Assembly: GCA_035299085.1 (NCBI GenBank)
Contig: DATGXG010000025.1
Coordinates: 1-64,000 of the forward strand
Length of the DNA: 64,000 nt
Source of the DNA: Bacteroidales bacterium
GTDB lineage: Bacteria > Bacteroidota > Bacteroidia > Bacteroidales > UBA10428
Direction of reading: 5' to 3'
In this document: in pieces, positions 1 through 9,800 of the stretch
How the letters are laid out: each line of letters starts with the position of its first letter
Position numbering within the stretch: position 1 is the stretch's first letter
Program-made: the position numbers and the translations under genes
The notes under the pieces: model-generated
What the model saw: only the letters and a program-made list of their open reading frames with translations
What the model was told of the DNA's origin: nothing
Databases searched by the model: none

Positions 1-291
1 AAAGGCAGTAAGGATAACTATTGGGAAGGCAAAGCTTAAAATCACACGCCTGTATTTCCAGAACTCTTTCCAAGATACCTGCCAGGCGGCTTCGTAGAGC
101 AGGGGAGGCAGGAAAATGAAAAAGATGAGTTGCGGATCAATGGTGATTTTTGAGAAACTGCTGATAAATCCAAGAGCAGTGCCTCCGAGAACCAGCATGA
201 TTGGCGACGGCACTTTCAGCCGGTTTGCAGCAATTACAAGTGCCAGGATGATGAGGATAAGAAGTATGTATTGAAAGAATGCCGCTTGCAT
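1..291 (-). CDS. Na+/H+ antiporter, CPA1/NhaP type (N-terminal part, cut by window edge)
   Basis: This minus-strand frame is open from an ATG at 289-291 to the window edge and gives 97 residues. It is strongly hydrophobic, with a first membrane helix at about residues 5-21, a second containing PSPIMLVLGGTALGF, and a third with the segment FLPPLLYEAAW, which is characteristic of the CPA1 sodium/proton exchanger family. The family exchanges cytoplasmic sodium for protons in the inner membrane. The C-terminal two thirds or more lie outside the window, so the acidic ion-binding residues cannot be checked. The next gene is divergent. The antiporter call is fairly sure; the exact ion is not. Confidence 0.75.
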   Translation of the reverse strand, partial: MQAAFFQYILLILIILALVIAANRLKVPSPIMLVLGGTALGFISSFSKITIDPQLIFFIFLPPLLYEAAWQVSWKEFWKYRRVILSFAFPIVILTAF

Positions 292-424
292 TTTGCAGGT
301 TTTATGAATAACAACTTTAACGAATTATTTGCGATCTTCCGGTCTTATATTATTAATAACTGCATGAAATTTAGTACATTTCGACTTTATTTTATCCCAA
401 ATCTTAAACCTTAAAACCAAAACT

Positions 425-1723
425 ATGAAATCTTTCAGGCCGGCTCTGGCTCTTTTGGCTTTTTTGTCCATTCAGTTAAACAGTCACACACAACAAATTG
501 ATACCGTTATCCTGGTTAAAAGTCTTAATACCGGGGGTGAAGCTGTAATGTTTTTTGATGATTTCTTCGACTTAAATAACCAATATATTGCCTATAGCAA
601 AACTTCTAATGACTTTGTATCGGATACCCTGGTATTATATGATTTGAAGCATGATGCTGTTAAATATAAGACAAAACGAAACCAACCTGATTATGATCTG
701 AAGTTCATTAATGAAAACCGATTTATTTATTTCAATTCGGATGATACAATCCGTTCAATCAGTAATTTTAATTCACCGGCTGAACACATACTCTATGTTC
801 AGCCAAAGTATACCGGACATCTCTGCGACTTTGCATTTTCAAAAGATAATAAGATGCTGGTAACGTTAAGCTATACAAGTGTGAATTTTAAAAGACTTAT
901 CAAATGGTTCGACTACAATGTTCTTTCAGATAGTATTGATGTTATTGACAGCACATACATTAATGATATTGACCTGGAAGCTGATATTGCTATTTCTGAC
1001 GATAAAAAATACGTCGCCCTGAATGGAGTATATCATGGTGATTCAGTTACTATAGTCAACCTTGAAACGAAAGAGGTAAATGTAATTAATACTTCACCTA
1101 ACGGAGGAACTTATTCGCCTGTGTTCTTCAGGCAGAATGATAAGCTGAAAGTTGCAGTCGGAGGTGCTTATTTAAGCGGCAGTATTGAAATAATCGATGT
1201 GGAAACATTATCGCTTGAAAAATCTGTGCCTTTATTTGATCATTATGTTTACTCAGTAGCCGTAGATTCTTCGGAACAATACCTTGCATGCGGAGGATAT
1301 GACAGAACACTGGGAATTTATAGTATTAAGGATCTGGCATTTGATACTTTGTTTACAGCCGGAACCGGAATGATCGATCAGATTAAGTTCAGCTCCGACA
1401 ATAAATTTGTTTTAGTATCCGAGGAAATGACTGGCTTATTAGATATTTATGAAATTATCGATAGTTCGCAATTTACAGCGATTGCAAATCCTGAACCGGA
1501 TGATGTGATAATATATCCGGTTCCGGTGAAAGACAGGCTGATTCTTAAGAATTCAGCAGGAATAAATCGCTTTTTACTCTACTCGGTTAAAGGGGAATTA
1601 ATTAAAAGCGAACCCGTAACGGATGGAGAAATCGATTTTACTGATGTGCCATCGGGCCTTTACCTGATAAGCTTCTATAACAACAACAGTGAAGTGTCAC
1701 ATAAGAAAATAATCAGGGAATAG
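425..1723 (+). CDS. secreted WD40/YVTN-like beta-propeller protein with T9SS type A sorting domain
   Basis: The 432-residue protein starts with a signal peptide (basic start, hydrophobic stretch to about residue 20). The body is made of repeating beta-rich segments with phrases such as 'VAVDSSEQYLACGGYDRTLGIYS' type blades, as expected for a WD40/YVTN propeller. The last ~70 residues (from about VIIYPVPVKDRL) are a type IX secretion sorting domain: a P-x-P-x-x-D start, a central LYSVKGELI strand and a final SGLYLISFY...KKIIRE strand. It is therefore probably exported across the outer membrane and attached to the cell surface or released. The ligand or function is unknown. ATG at 425 is the only start that gives a proper signal peptide. 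Confidence 0.8.
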   Translation: MKSFRPALALLAFLSIQLNSHTQQIDTVILVKSLNTGGEAVMFFDDFFDLNNQYIAYSKTSNDFVSDTLVLYDLKHDAVKYKTKRNQPDYDLKFINENRFIYFNSDDTIRSISNFNSPAEHILYVQPKYTGHLCDFAFSKDNKMLVTLSYTSVNFKRLIKWFDYNVLSDSIDVIDSTYINDIDLEADIAISDDKKYVALNGVYHGDSVTIVNLETKEVNVINTSPNGGTYSPVFFRQNDKLKVAVGGAYLSGSIEIIDVETLSLEKSVPLFDHYVYSVAVDSSEQYLACGGYDRTLGIYSIKDLAFDTLFTAGTGMIDQIKFSSDNKFVLVSEEMTGLLDIYEIIDSSQFTAIANPEPDDVIIYPVPVKDRLILKNSAGINRFLLYSVKGELIKSEPVTDGEIDFTDVPSGLYLISFYNNNSEVSHKKIIRE

Positions 1724-1782
1724 ATGGTTTACTTATACCTGGTAGTTTCTTCTGATTGGTCTTGCCCGGGATGAATATCAGA

Positions 1783-2301
1783 TTAAAGGGACTTTCTCAG
1801 GAGAAGATCCGTTTGCACCTCATTTCCGAGCCTGAAGATATGTTTGGCGAATTCAAAAAAACCGTTCTTCAGATAAAATTTCTGTGCGCGGAAATTCTTT
1901 TCCCAAACGCCAAGCCACATGTAATCCAGCTTTTTCTTGCAGGCAATTTCAAAAGCTTTTTCATAAAGAAGCTGCCCCACATTTTTACCATGCAGTTCCT
2001 TTAAAACATAAATCCTTTCAATTTCAACAGCCCTGTCGTCATTGATTTCAGTCTGTGCCGGCCCGTAATTTATTTTTAAATAACCCACAACCTTTTCATC
2101 CTGAAAAGCGAACCAGAATTCCGAATTCTTATCCTGAAGTTCCGAAATCAGCTTTTCCGTTGCAAAACTTTCATCCAGGTATTTCTGCATATTTGCCGGA
2201 GTATTGAATTCCGAGAAAGTCTCAAAAAATGTTTTCCGCGCTATTTGCTGTAACGGTTCAATATCCGCTTTTGAAATTTTTCTTATATAAAAGCCAGGCA
2301 T
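1783..2301 (-). CDS. GNAT family N-acetyltransferase
   Basis: The 172-residue protein has the full GNAT fold: an N-terminal strand-helix (YIRKISKADIEPL), a central strand ERIYVL followed by the acetyl-CoA pyrophosphate loop (HGKNVGQLL, about residues 103-112), and the C-terminal NxxAxxFYxxxGF motif (NFRAQKFYLKNGF, about 140-152). It resembles the PaiA/diamine acetyltransferase branch, which acetylates small amines in the cytoplasm, but the substrate cannot be read from sequence. It is convergent with the upstream propeller gene and stands alone. Confidence 0.85.
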   Translation of the reverse strand: MPGFYIRKISKADIEPLQQIARKTFFETFSEFNTPANMQKYLDESFATEKLISELQDKNSEFWFAFQDEKVVGYLKINYGPAQTEINDDRAVEIERIYVLKELHGKNVGQLLYEKAFEIACKKKLDYMWLGVWEKNFRAQKFYLKNGFFEFAKHIFRLGNEVQTDLLLRKSL

Positions 2302-2353
2302 CCTGAAACTGTGTATGGGAATACTTTTCCCGCTAAGATACTATTTTGAACTT

Positions 2354-3232
2354 TTATTTTATGATATTCACTTTAGTAGTATAATTCCATTTATCGCTTT
2401 GTACATTAATCAAATAAATCCCTTCAGAAAGGAATCCAAGGTCAAATAAGTTACCATTGAATGTATGATTAACAATGCTTCGGCCCGAAATATCAATTAC
2501 ATGGATTATACAGGAAGTGAACTCTTCAAATTCTAAGAAATAAATGTCGCTGAATTTTTTTACTACCGGTAAATTACCGGCGGAATTTATTTCTGAATTG
2601 GAATTTTCAATAAGTCTTGTAATGGTTATCGAATCGACCACGGCTCTTGTTTCAGCACCAATATCGGCCGCACACGCATTCGCCTCCAATTGAATATTTA
2701 CAGAATCTGAATTTTCGGAATCAATAACCTGTTTGTGTGAAGGACTATTCAGTAATTCATTATCACTAATTAAAATCGAATCAGGATTCAATGCGGTAGA
2801 TATACTAATTGCCACGGTGTCGGAAATATGGAATTGAATAATTGGCTTTTTTATTGCCGGCAAATAGATATCATCAATTTTAAGATGAACGATTTTCGAT
2901 TTTATTCCTAAATTAATGCGGAAATCATAGGAGCCCATGATGTCGAATGAATCGACAAACACTTTTACCATTATCAGGTCGTCATCATTAACCGGGTTAA
3001 CTTTCGTTTTTAAAGTGGCAGTGGCTGAAGTGCAGTCCGTAAAACCCTGACCTGCGTCCAGTACCAATTTTTGATCTTCAAACAAAGCCGAGGCTGATCC
3101 GGCTTCAACAATAACGGGTGTTGACAGTTCCCAGGCTGTGGAATCACTGAAATCATCCCTAAAAATTATTTCCTGGGAACGGGATTTTAAACAGCAACAA
3201 ACTGCGATTGCAAGAATTAGGAAGTTTTTCAT
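2354..3232 (-). CDS. secreted protein of unknown function with T9SS type A sorting domain
   Basis: The 292-residue protein carries an N-terminal signal peptide (MKNFLILAIAVCCCLKSRS) and a C-terminal T9SS sorting domain of about 70 residues (FLEFEEFTSCIIHVIDISG ... GIYLINVQSD ... TTKVNIIK). The middle begins with FRDDFSDSTAWELSTP, a pattern typical of jelly-roll or carbohydrate-binding-like domains ('DDFS...W'), and is beta-rich, but no catalytic motif is visible. It is likely a surface-exposed or secreted protein. I cannot assign a specific function. Confidence 0.7.
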   Translation of the reverse strand: MKNFLILAIAVCCCLKSRSQEIIFRDDFSDSTAWELSTPVIVEAGSASALFEDQKLVLDAGQGFTDCTSATATLKTKVNPVNDDDLIMVKVFVDSFDIMGSYDFRINLGIKSKIVHLKIDDIYLPAIKKPIIQFHISDTVAISISTALNPDSILISDNELLNSPSHKQVIDSENSDSVNIQLEANACAADIGAETRAVVDSITITRLIENSNSEINSAGNLPVVKKFSDIYFLEFEEFTSCIIHVIDISGRSIVNHTFNGNLFDLGFLSEGIYLINVQSDKWNYTTKVNIIK

Positions 3233-3318
3233 CGGGTTTTATTTTAGGGTGTTTTTTGGGTACAAAACCGAATGATTATTCTTGAAATTTAATCAAAATA
3301 CCTATAATGTATTATAAA

Positions 3319-3531
3319 TTATAAGAATTTTTCCGCAGCAACAGCAATTAATACAATAGCTATAAGGAACAGGTATGAATACGGGCTGGCGAAATTGAGC
3401 GTCCATCCCATCATATTATTTCTTTTGGGAACCAATATGCGCGGATCGTATTTATTGAAATAGAATAATCCCCACTTGTAATTTTCCGGATCCTTTTTCA
3501 TCCGGTCTTTCTGCTGGTCTTCGATAGTCAT
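3319..3531 (-). CDS. DUF5808-like small membrane protein
   Basis: The chosen start at 3531 gives 70 residues beginning MTIEDQQKDRMKKDPENYKWG; an earlier in-frame ATG (3576) would add a short hydrophobic stretch that does not look native. The motif WGLFYFNKYDPRILVPKR followed by GWTLNFASPYS is the signature of the DUF5808 family (short proteins with a 'YFN..DPR...PKR' motif and a terminal membrane helix). The final ~18 residues form a membrane segment. Function is unknown. Confidence 0.6.
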   Translation of the reverse strand: MTIEDQQKDRMKKDPENYKWGLFYFNKYDPRILVPKRNNMMGWTLNFASPYSYLFLIAIVLIAVAAEKFL

Positions 3532-3601
3532 AGAGAATAATAAAAAAAACTGAGTGAAGATATAAATTTCTGGCACATGCTGTAATTCTGTTTGTCACAT
3601 T

Positions 3602-3686
3602 GGTCCTATATGTCCCATAGGTCCCATTCAGAAAATTAAACAACCTACTGGCATGGGACCCATAGGACCTATGGGACGGATAGGAC
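3602..3686. repeat. inverted repeat built from 9-bp GTCCTAT/GGGACCTAT units
   Basis: The left arm (3602-3627) and right arm (3653-3686) are near-complementary and each consists of repeated GGTCC(C)ATA-type units. The right arm has one extra 9-bp unit. The two arms enclose a ~25-nt AT-rich loop, so a stem of about 25 bp with one bulge is possible. It lies between two minus-strand genes and may act as an intercistronic hairpin or terminator. Confidence 0.7.
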
Positions 3687-3729
3687 GAGATGATGGGAAC
3701 TGAGTTAACTGTGGTTAAATGGCAGTTGT

Positions 3730-4173
3730 TTAGTCTTTGGACCGTAGAATTCGGTTTTTCCTGTATGAGTTCTTAATAGCAATCTTCCCATTCTCAAAGG
3801 TAAACAGATCACATCCGGTTACCTCAATGATTTTTCCGTCCTGACTGGTTCCTGAAAAAGTCCATTCAGTGAACCCCCGGTTACCGGATATGAAGTGATG
3901 AGGGTTGTCCCACCGTGCATCCGGGAAAGATGCAAACACAGTTTCAAAAGCTTTCCTGACGTTTTCCTGTCCTGTAAATTTCTCCCCATCAACGTCAGGC
4001 CCGGCAGAGGCTTCAAAAATACAGTCTTCAGTCATGTGCGACATGATAGCCTTGAGATCATGCGCATTGAATGCATCAGCAAAAGATTGAAGGAAATTTT
4101 CTGTAATCATAGTATCTGATTGGGCCATGACTTTAACAGGTACGAATAACAAACAAATCAGAAGCGTTTTCAT
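3730..4173 (-). CDS. exported NTF2-like (SnoaL-type) protein
   Basis: The 147-residue protein starts with a signal peptide (MKTLLICLLFVPVKVMA). The mature part shows the SnoaL/NTF2-like cone fold pattern: FADAFNAHDLKAIMSHMTEDCIFE near the start, GQENVRKAFETVF, the strand FTEWTFSGT and the closing FENGKIAIKNSYRK. Members bind small molecules or act as isomerases or hydratases. No specific catalytic pair can be assigned. The signal peptide places it in the periplasm. It sits alone upstream of a possible hairpin. Confidence 0.75.
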   Translation of the reverse strand: MKTLLICLLFVPVKVMAQSDTMITENFLQSFADAFNAHDLKAIMSHMTEDCIFEASAGPDVDGEKFTGQENVRKAFETVFASFPDARWDNPHHFISGNRGFTEWTFSGTSQDGKIIEVTGCDLFTFENGKIAIKNSYRKNRILRSKD

Positions 4174-4235
4174 TGCAATAGTTTAGCTAATAATCCAATC
4201 ACGATTTATTTGTTCATTTTGTTTTAATACAACAA

Positions 4236-5372
4236 TTATTTCAACCTTCCAACCACTAACACCGGGTTGTCGTCTTCTTTTAGTTGATCATTCAGCGTTG
4301 AAATCCGGTCTTTAAGTATTTTATCTGGCTCACTGTAAGTTAATGTACTGTCAATAAGTTTCTTCAGGTAAACAGGAGGATAACATACATAACCCATATT
4401 GTTTGAAGTAAAGAGGTAATTATCCCATGGATCCCGGTTCTCCTTTATGTTAAAATAGTCATTGTTAAAACCTGATATTTCAGCCACAGAATGATCTTTC
4501 CTGTCGATCCAGTATTTGGTCAGCTTATCTGCATTCATGCTGAAGGTTTCACCATCGTCATTCAAATCAATTCGCGCATGCACTTTATTGGCAATGATGA
4601 ACGAGGAAGTCATGCCTGACAGGTACACAAAATTGCCCGTTTCATTATTGATGAAAGTGAACCGGTCTTCTACGTTAAACAGGCAATCCGGTTCAGTTTT
4701 CACATCCGTTACTTTATAAAGAGTGTCAAACTCTTTCGGCATATAATAAATGAAGTCAGGCAGTTTGAAAATGCTTGTTTCCAAACCAATTCCCTTTGCA
4801 GCCGGGGGCGCTATTCCATTCAGAATTATTCCTGAAGTCGACAGGTAATACATATTGTATTCCTTATTCATACGGGGAACAATGAGTAAGGTGGTATCAT
4901 TAACCACATCAATCCGGGAAATGATATTTTCAATTCCTGTTAAAAATCGTGCAGATAATATTCCTGTGTTCAGATCGTAAGCGCTTATGTGCTTTTGATC
5001 GCCCCTGTGGTTGATATAAAGGATATTGTTTAAGTCATCCAGGGCAAATGCATCAACCCGAAGAAATTCCCCGGGGCCTTTCCCGGCTTTGGCCAGGATT
5101 CGCACAAATTTTCCGGAATCCGTGAACTGGACTATTTTATCATTGTCTATTGAAACAATGTAATGATCGCCTACAAGATATTGTATATTATTACCAAGTA
5201 ATGTTTCATCCGTAGTTTCAAGTCTTACGGTGCGTATATCAGTAAGCATTTCGCTTAAATTGATAACCCGCGACTCAGTTGTCTTTTCAAGGTTATATTC
5301 AGGTATAGATTTCCTTTGAGTACAGGAGTATACCAATAACAGGGAACAAATAAGATAATTATTTATTTTCAT
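4236..5372 (-). CDS. 6-bladed beta-propeller lipoprotein
   Basis: The 378-residue protein has a lipoprotein signal with lipobox cysteine near residue 17 (SLLLVYSC). It has the three hallmarks shared by nine proteins in this window: an early strand of the type IRTVRLETTDETLLG, the motif AGKGPGEF at about residues 96-103, and a C-terminal E-D-D-NPV tail followed by a hydrophobic strand. These are the features of the Bacteroidota '6-bladed beta-propeller' family (NHL/SMP-30-like), whose members are outer-membrane or periplasmic lipoproteins of unknown function. It is divergent from another member starting at 5542. Confidence 0.8.
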   Translation of the reverse strand: MKINNYLICSLLLVYSCTQRKSIPEYNLEKTTESRVINLSEMLTDIRTVRLETTDETLLGNNIQYLVGDHYIVSIDNDKIVQFTDSGKFVRILAKAGKGPGEFLRVDAFALDDLNNILYINHRGDQKHISAYDLNTGILSARFLTGIENIISRIDVVNDTTLLIVPRMNKEYNMYYLSTSGIILNGIAPPAAKGIGLETSIFKLPDFIYYMPKEFDTLYKVTDVKTEPDCLFNVEDRFTFINNETGNFVYLSGMTSSFIIANKVHARIDLNDDGETFSMNADKLTKYWIDRKDHSVAEISGFNNDYFNIKENRDPWDNYLFTSNNMGYVCYPPVYLKKLIDSTLTYSEPDKILKDRISTLNDQLKEDDNPVLVVGRLK

Positions 5373-5541
5373 ATCAAATTAACTGATTATGCAGAAATGT
5401 AAGCAATAAATGCTAAAACTGATCATTCTCTTATTCAACTTTTTTAACATGCGGTTTCCGGGAAGTATGAAAACGAAGATCATCTTACAATATTTATTAA
5501 ATTACAGTGCTTTAATTCATGCAATCCAAAATTTTGCCATA

Positions 5542-6768
5542 ATGAAATTTCTTTGTTCATTAACCCTTTTACTATTCTTAAGCCTCTCTTGTAAACATCT
5601 TCCGAATACTGATGAGGAAAAATATCCTGTTGAAATTAAAGTCAATGTATCACAATTGAACCATGATTCACTGAATCTGTCAGAGATAGCAGATGAAATT
5701 GAATATATACCGTTGGAAACATCCGACAGTGCTCTGTTGCAGGATATAATAGTGGTGACATCCGTAAATAATTCTTTTTTTCTGGAACAGGCAAAATACA
5801 GGTTTGACAATAACGGGAATTTTATTAATCGTGTTTACCAGCTTGGGCATGGCCCAAAGGAATGTCTTCCAAAAAATTTTGCTGTTAATAAAGCAGATAG
5901 TTGTATCTATATTTATGGTTATGATGAAACCATTAAGGTATATAGTAATTCAGGTTCTTTAAGAAGAACTATAAACTGTCCTTTTGAAAAGTCGGGATCA
6001 AAACCACGCTATAGTCTTAGTTTCTTTAATAATTACCTGTTTATTCCAAGTCAACAATTTCCACAGGTTAAAAATATTTATTCATGTTATAATTTGAACA
6101 ATGATTCGCTGATTGTATTGTGCAAAAATTATCGGAGTTATAATAAAAATCAGATGGATAGATATCCTTCCATCATTCTCATGGATGATCTTTACCAGGT
6201 AACAGATTCGACCCTTCTTTATAAAGAAAACTTTTCTGACACCATTTTTTCTGTTGATAAGCAGTTTAAGCAGCAGGCAAAATACAAAATAAATCTTGGT
6301 AATGAGAAGCTTGAATGGGAAGCCTGGCGAGATACAAGAATGTTTATTGTAAGTGATAATCCTCCGACCGGATATTTGGTACAGGCATTTTTTGAAACAA
6401 AAACCTTTTTGATATTTGAAATCACTTCCCTGACTGATACCGGCATTCTTGTTGTTTATAACAAAGAAAACAACTCAACTAAGCTGTATCCGTGCAATGG
6501 AGAAAGAAATATCCACACTCAACGAATGATGGTGGTCTATCTCAGAAATGACCTGGATGGAATATTACCCATTCCGTTTAAAAGAGTTTTCAATTGCAGT
6601 GAAGGTTATTTCTATGCGGCTATCAATGCCATGGATTTTCAGAAAGCCTGGTCATCAGCTTCTGAGCAAACTAAAACTTCAAGTGAATATTTGAGAAAAA
6701 TGCATCCCGTTTTAAGCCAAATTAATGAAAACAGTAACCCGGTGATTTTGAAGATTCATATGCGTTAG
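5542..6768 (+). CDS. 6-bladed beta-propeller lipoprotein
   Basis: The start at 5542 (MKFLCSLTLLLFLSLSC) gives an ideal lipoprotein signal with cysteine at residue 17; longer in-frame starts place the signal inside the protein. The chain shows EIEYIPLETSDS near the N-terminus, the family motif in a variant form (LGHGPKEC, the Tyr replaced by Cys) and the C-terminal NENSNPV tail. It is divergent from the minus-strand member ending at 5372, with 169 bp between them that must hold both promoters. Function is unknown beyond the family call. Confidence 0.8.
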   Translation: MKFLCSLTLLLFLSLSCKHLPNTDEEKYPVEIKVNVSQLNHDSLNLSEIADEIEYIPLETSDSALLQDIIVVTSVNNSFFLEQAKYRFDNNGNFINRVYQLGHGPKECLPKNFAVNKADSCIYIYGYDETIKVYSNSGSLRRTINCPFEKSGSKPRYSLSFFNNYLFIPSQQFPQVKNIYSCYNLNNDSLIVLCKNYRSYNKNQMDRYPSIILMDDLYQVTDSTLLYKENFSDTIFSVDKQFKQQAKYKINLGNEKLEWEAWRDTRMFIVSDNPPTGYLVQAFFETKTFLIFEITSLTDTGILVVYNKENNSTKLYPCNGERNIHTQRMMVVYLRNDLDGILPIPFKRVFNCSEGYFYAAINAMDFQKAWSSASEQTKTSSEYLRKMHPVLSQINENSNPVILKIHMR

Positions 6769-6772
6769 TTTT

Positions 6773-6807
6773 GTAGGGACGATAGGGACAATAGGGACGA
6801 TAGGGAC
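6773..6807. repeat. tandem 9-bp repeat (GATAGGGAC)
   Basis: Four near-identical copies of a 9-bp unit (GTAGGGAC, GATAGGGAC, AATAGGGAC, GATAGGGAC) follow immediately after the stop codon at 6768. The unit resembles those in the inverted repeat at 3602-3686. Confidence 0.8.
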
Positions 6808-6810
6808 AGG

Positions 6811-6899
6811 AAACCAAACCATCTGAAACCACCTGAAACTATATGAAACAATTTGGAACTACCTTGGAACTACTTTAAACCACATGAAACCACATGAAA
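6811..6899. repeat. TTGAAAC/TTGGAAC intergenic array (single orientation)
   Basis: About nine spaced copies of (T)GAAAC(CA) or TTGGAAC(TA) at roughly 10-bp spacing, directly between the convergent ends of the propeller gene and the RND permease gene. It is one half of the array type found complete at 10014-10189. Confidence 0.75.
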
Positions 6900-9800
6900 C
6901 TATTTTTTGAACCTCAAAAACACCGGCTGGAACACTATCAAAGCCAACACCGAAAACAGCAATCCGCCAATCGTTCCGGCTGCAAAGGCAAACCAGAAAA
7001 CCTGGTGCTGACCTCCCCAGATAAAAGGAATCAACCCGAATATGGTCGAAAGCACCGTATAAATTACAGGAAGGATTTTCTGATTGTAGGCTTTTATATA
7101 TAGCTTCAAACCGGGTTGATTTCTGTTCTTCAGGTTATTGAAGTCGTTAATTATAAAAAGTCCCGAATTCACTACAATTCCCGCTAATAAAATAAATGAG
7201 GCAAATCCTCCCTGGTCAAAATTAAACCCGAAAGCATAAAATGTGAGAAATACCCCGATAAAGGAAACCGGGATCAGCGCCATGATGGCAAGCGGCTGTA
7301 AAAGTGATTCGAGGAGAATGGCGCAGATCAGGTAAATAATAGCCAAAACCAGCAGGATTAAATAATACTGCTCCGGTTCGTTCTGCCACCAGAAATTGTA
7401 AGTATAGTCACTTACCTTATATCCCAGCGGCAACATGGTGGCAGTTTCTTTAATGTTTCTCTCAAGCACCCGCCTGGCTAATTCACCTGGCCCTATGAAC
7501 TCATAGGCAACCGATAACCTATACTGCTGGTTCACCCTGAAAATATCATTGCCCATCCGTTGTTTCGAGATACTTCCGATTGAATTCAGTTTCGAGAATT
7601 TATTGCCGGAGGTAATGGGACCGTTTTTAATCCACCAGGTATTGTACCTGTCGAAATCCCTTGAAGTGAGGATCACCGGAACCAATTCATCTCCATTGTA
7701 AACCGCGTTGACGGGCTGGTTGTAAAGCTTCTCCTTCAGAAAATCATAGTAACTCCGTATAGTCATGTTGTTCAGTGAAAGCTGCATGGGATTGAACGAC
7801 ATGTAATACTCATTCAGGGCTTTTGTATTCCAGTAAGAATTATCCCCTGTGATCTCAATCTGGCCTACACGCTGATTCTTTTTAAGCCGTGCCTGCAAAT
7901 CGGTTGCAATGGCATACAGTTGATCATAATTAAAACCTTCGAGTACGATCCTGTTTGAGAGAAAACCCGAATACAGTGCGTTGCTGAATCCTTCTCCCAC
8001 GCCAAAAATACCCCAGTCCACTCCTCCCAGGCCAATAGCCTTTGAAGTCAGCGCTTCTTTTAAATAAAACGGAAATGCCCCGTTTTCAAATTCTTTGTTG
8101 AATTGTATCCGGATGGAGGCATCGTTGTAATTATGAATTGACGATTCAAATAATTCTACTTCCTTATACCTGCTGATGTAATTTTCCATTTTAAGCATGG
8201 CTTCATTCAACTGGTGAATGGTACATCCTTCGGGCATGCTTCCGTTAACATATAATGTGGTGCGCTGTGGTTCAGCGTAGAATGAGCCTTTTACAAGATG
8301 CCCGGTAAATAAGCGGAGGGAACCTCCTAAAATCTTTTCCGATGCCGGCTTTATTTTCTTCTGGAACCAGGTACTGCCCAGTGTAATATTGTAAAAATGC
8401 GCTGCTTTTGTTTTTTTGTCAATTTTTTCAGGCAACCATTGAACAGGAATACCAAAACCGGCAATCAGCAGTATGATGAGCGCCCACCTGTATTTCCTCA
8501 TCATCATAATGGAATTACCATAGAGGGTTCCAAAACGGACAATCCTTCTTTTATTGGCTGTCCGGAACCGGCTGAACCTGTTTTTCAGTTTAATTTTTTC
8601 CATCAGCGAAGGAATGAACCATAACGCAATTGCCATTGAAACGGTAAGGTTGATGATCATTACCCAGGCAAAGTCGGTTAAATTGATCCGATCCCTTTCT
8701 TTCAGGAAGAATATAACACATAATGAACCAATGGTAGTGAGCGTTGCGGCCAGTATGGCAATGAAAACGGATTTATTTCTGTGATACCTGAAATGGTCGA
8801 TCATGACTATTGAATTGGTTATGATCATTCCAAATGATACGCTGATACCGGCAAGCGAATATAGATGGATCTCAAGATGCAATAAATAATAAAATATTAC
8901 TGCTACAGCTAGGTTGACAACCATGCTGAATAATATCAGCAGCAGGTAAGTCCATTGCCGGCTTAACGCCAGCACAAAAAGCATAAGCACAAGCAAAGAT
9001 GCAATGGACCTGAATGCAATGGTGCGCAGTTCTTTTGCAAGGAAAGTGGTTGAGTCGTTTGAAAGCATTATCGAGTAACCCGGGGGAAGTGTTTCCTTCA
9101 ATTTTGTAATTCCGGTTTTAACCCGTTGGCTGATTTTTAAGGTGTTTGCACCATCCTGGGCGTAAATAACAAGAAATACGGCATTCAACCCGTTAATCCG
9201 GTAATACCGGTCTGGCAACTGTTCCCTGTATGTTACAGTGGCTATATCTCCAAGCCGAATGATTCGTCCGCCTGTTTTTAAAACCGGAATGTCATTCCAT
9301 GCATCGGCGGTATAACCCGAATTGGTTAAGATAACTCGTATTTCGTTTCCGTCTTGTTTGCCGGAATCTTCATTGAGTCCCAGCATATCCTGCCTGAACC
9401 AGTCGTTGATAGCCGATGCAACGGCTGAAGTTGGAACATTGAGTACTCTTAACTGATCCGGGTTATAGGTAACCACATATTCAAAACGCGTAGCGCCATA
9501 TACATTCACGTCATTCACTCCCTTAATGGAAGCGATTTTGGGAACCAGGTTCCTTTCGGCGTATTTCTGGATATAAAAAGGACTGGCACTGGCATTCAGG
9601 GTATATGTAAGGATTGAGGAAATTTTCTTTCCGCCAAACCCAACGGATAATTGCGGATACGAAACCTGTCCGGGCAATTCCCTGTAAACCCTGCGTATTA
9701 ATGTAGCCACTTCAAAACGAACGGCATCAAGGGATACATTCTTCTTAAAGGCCAGGTCAATAGTCCCGCTTCCTTTGGAAGTAACCGATGATATTTCCTT

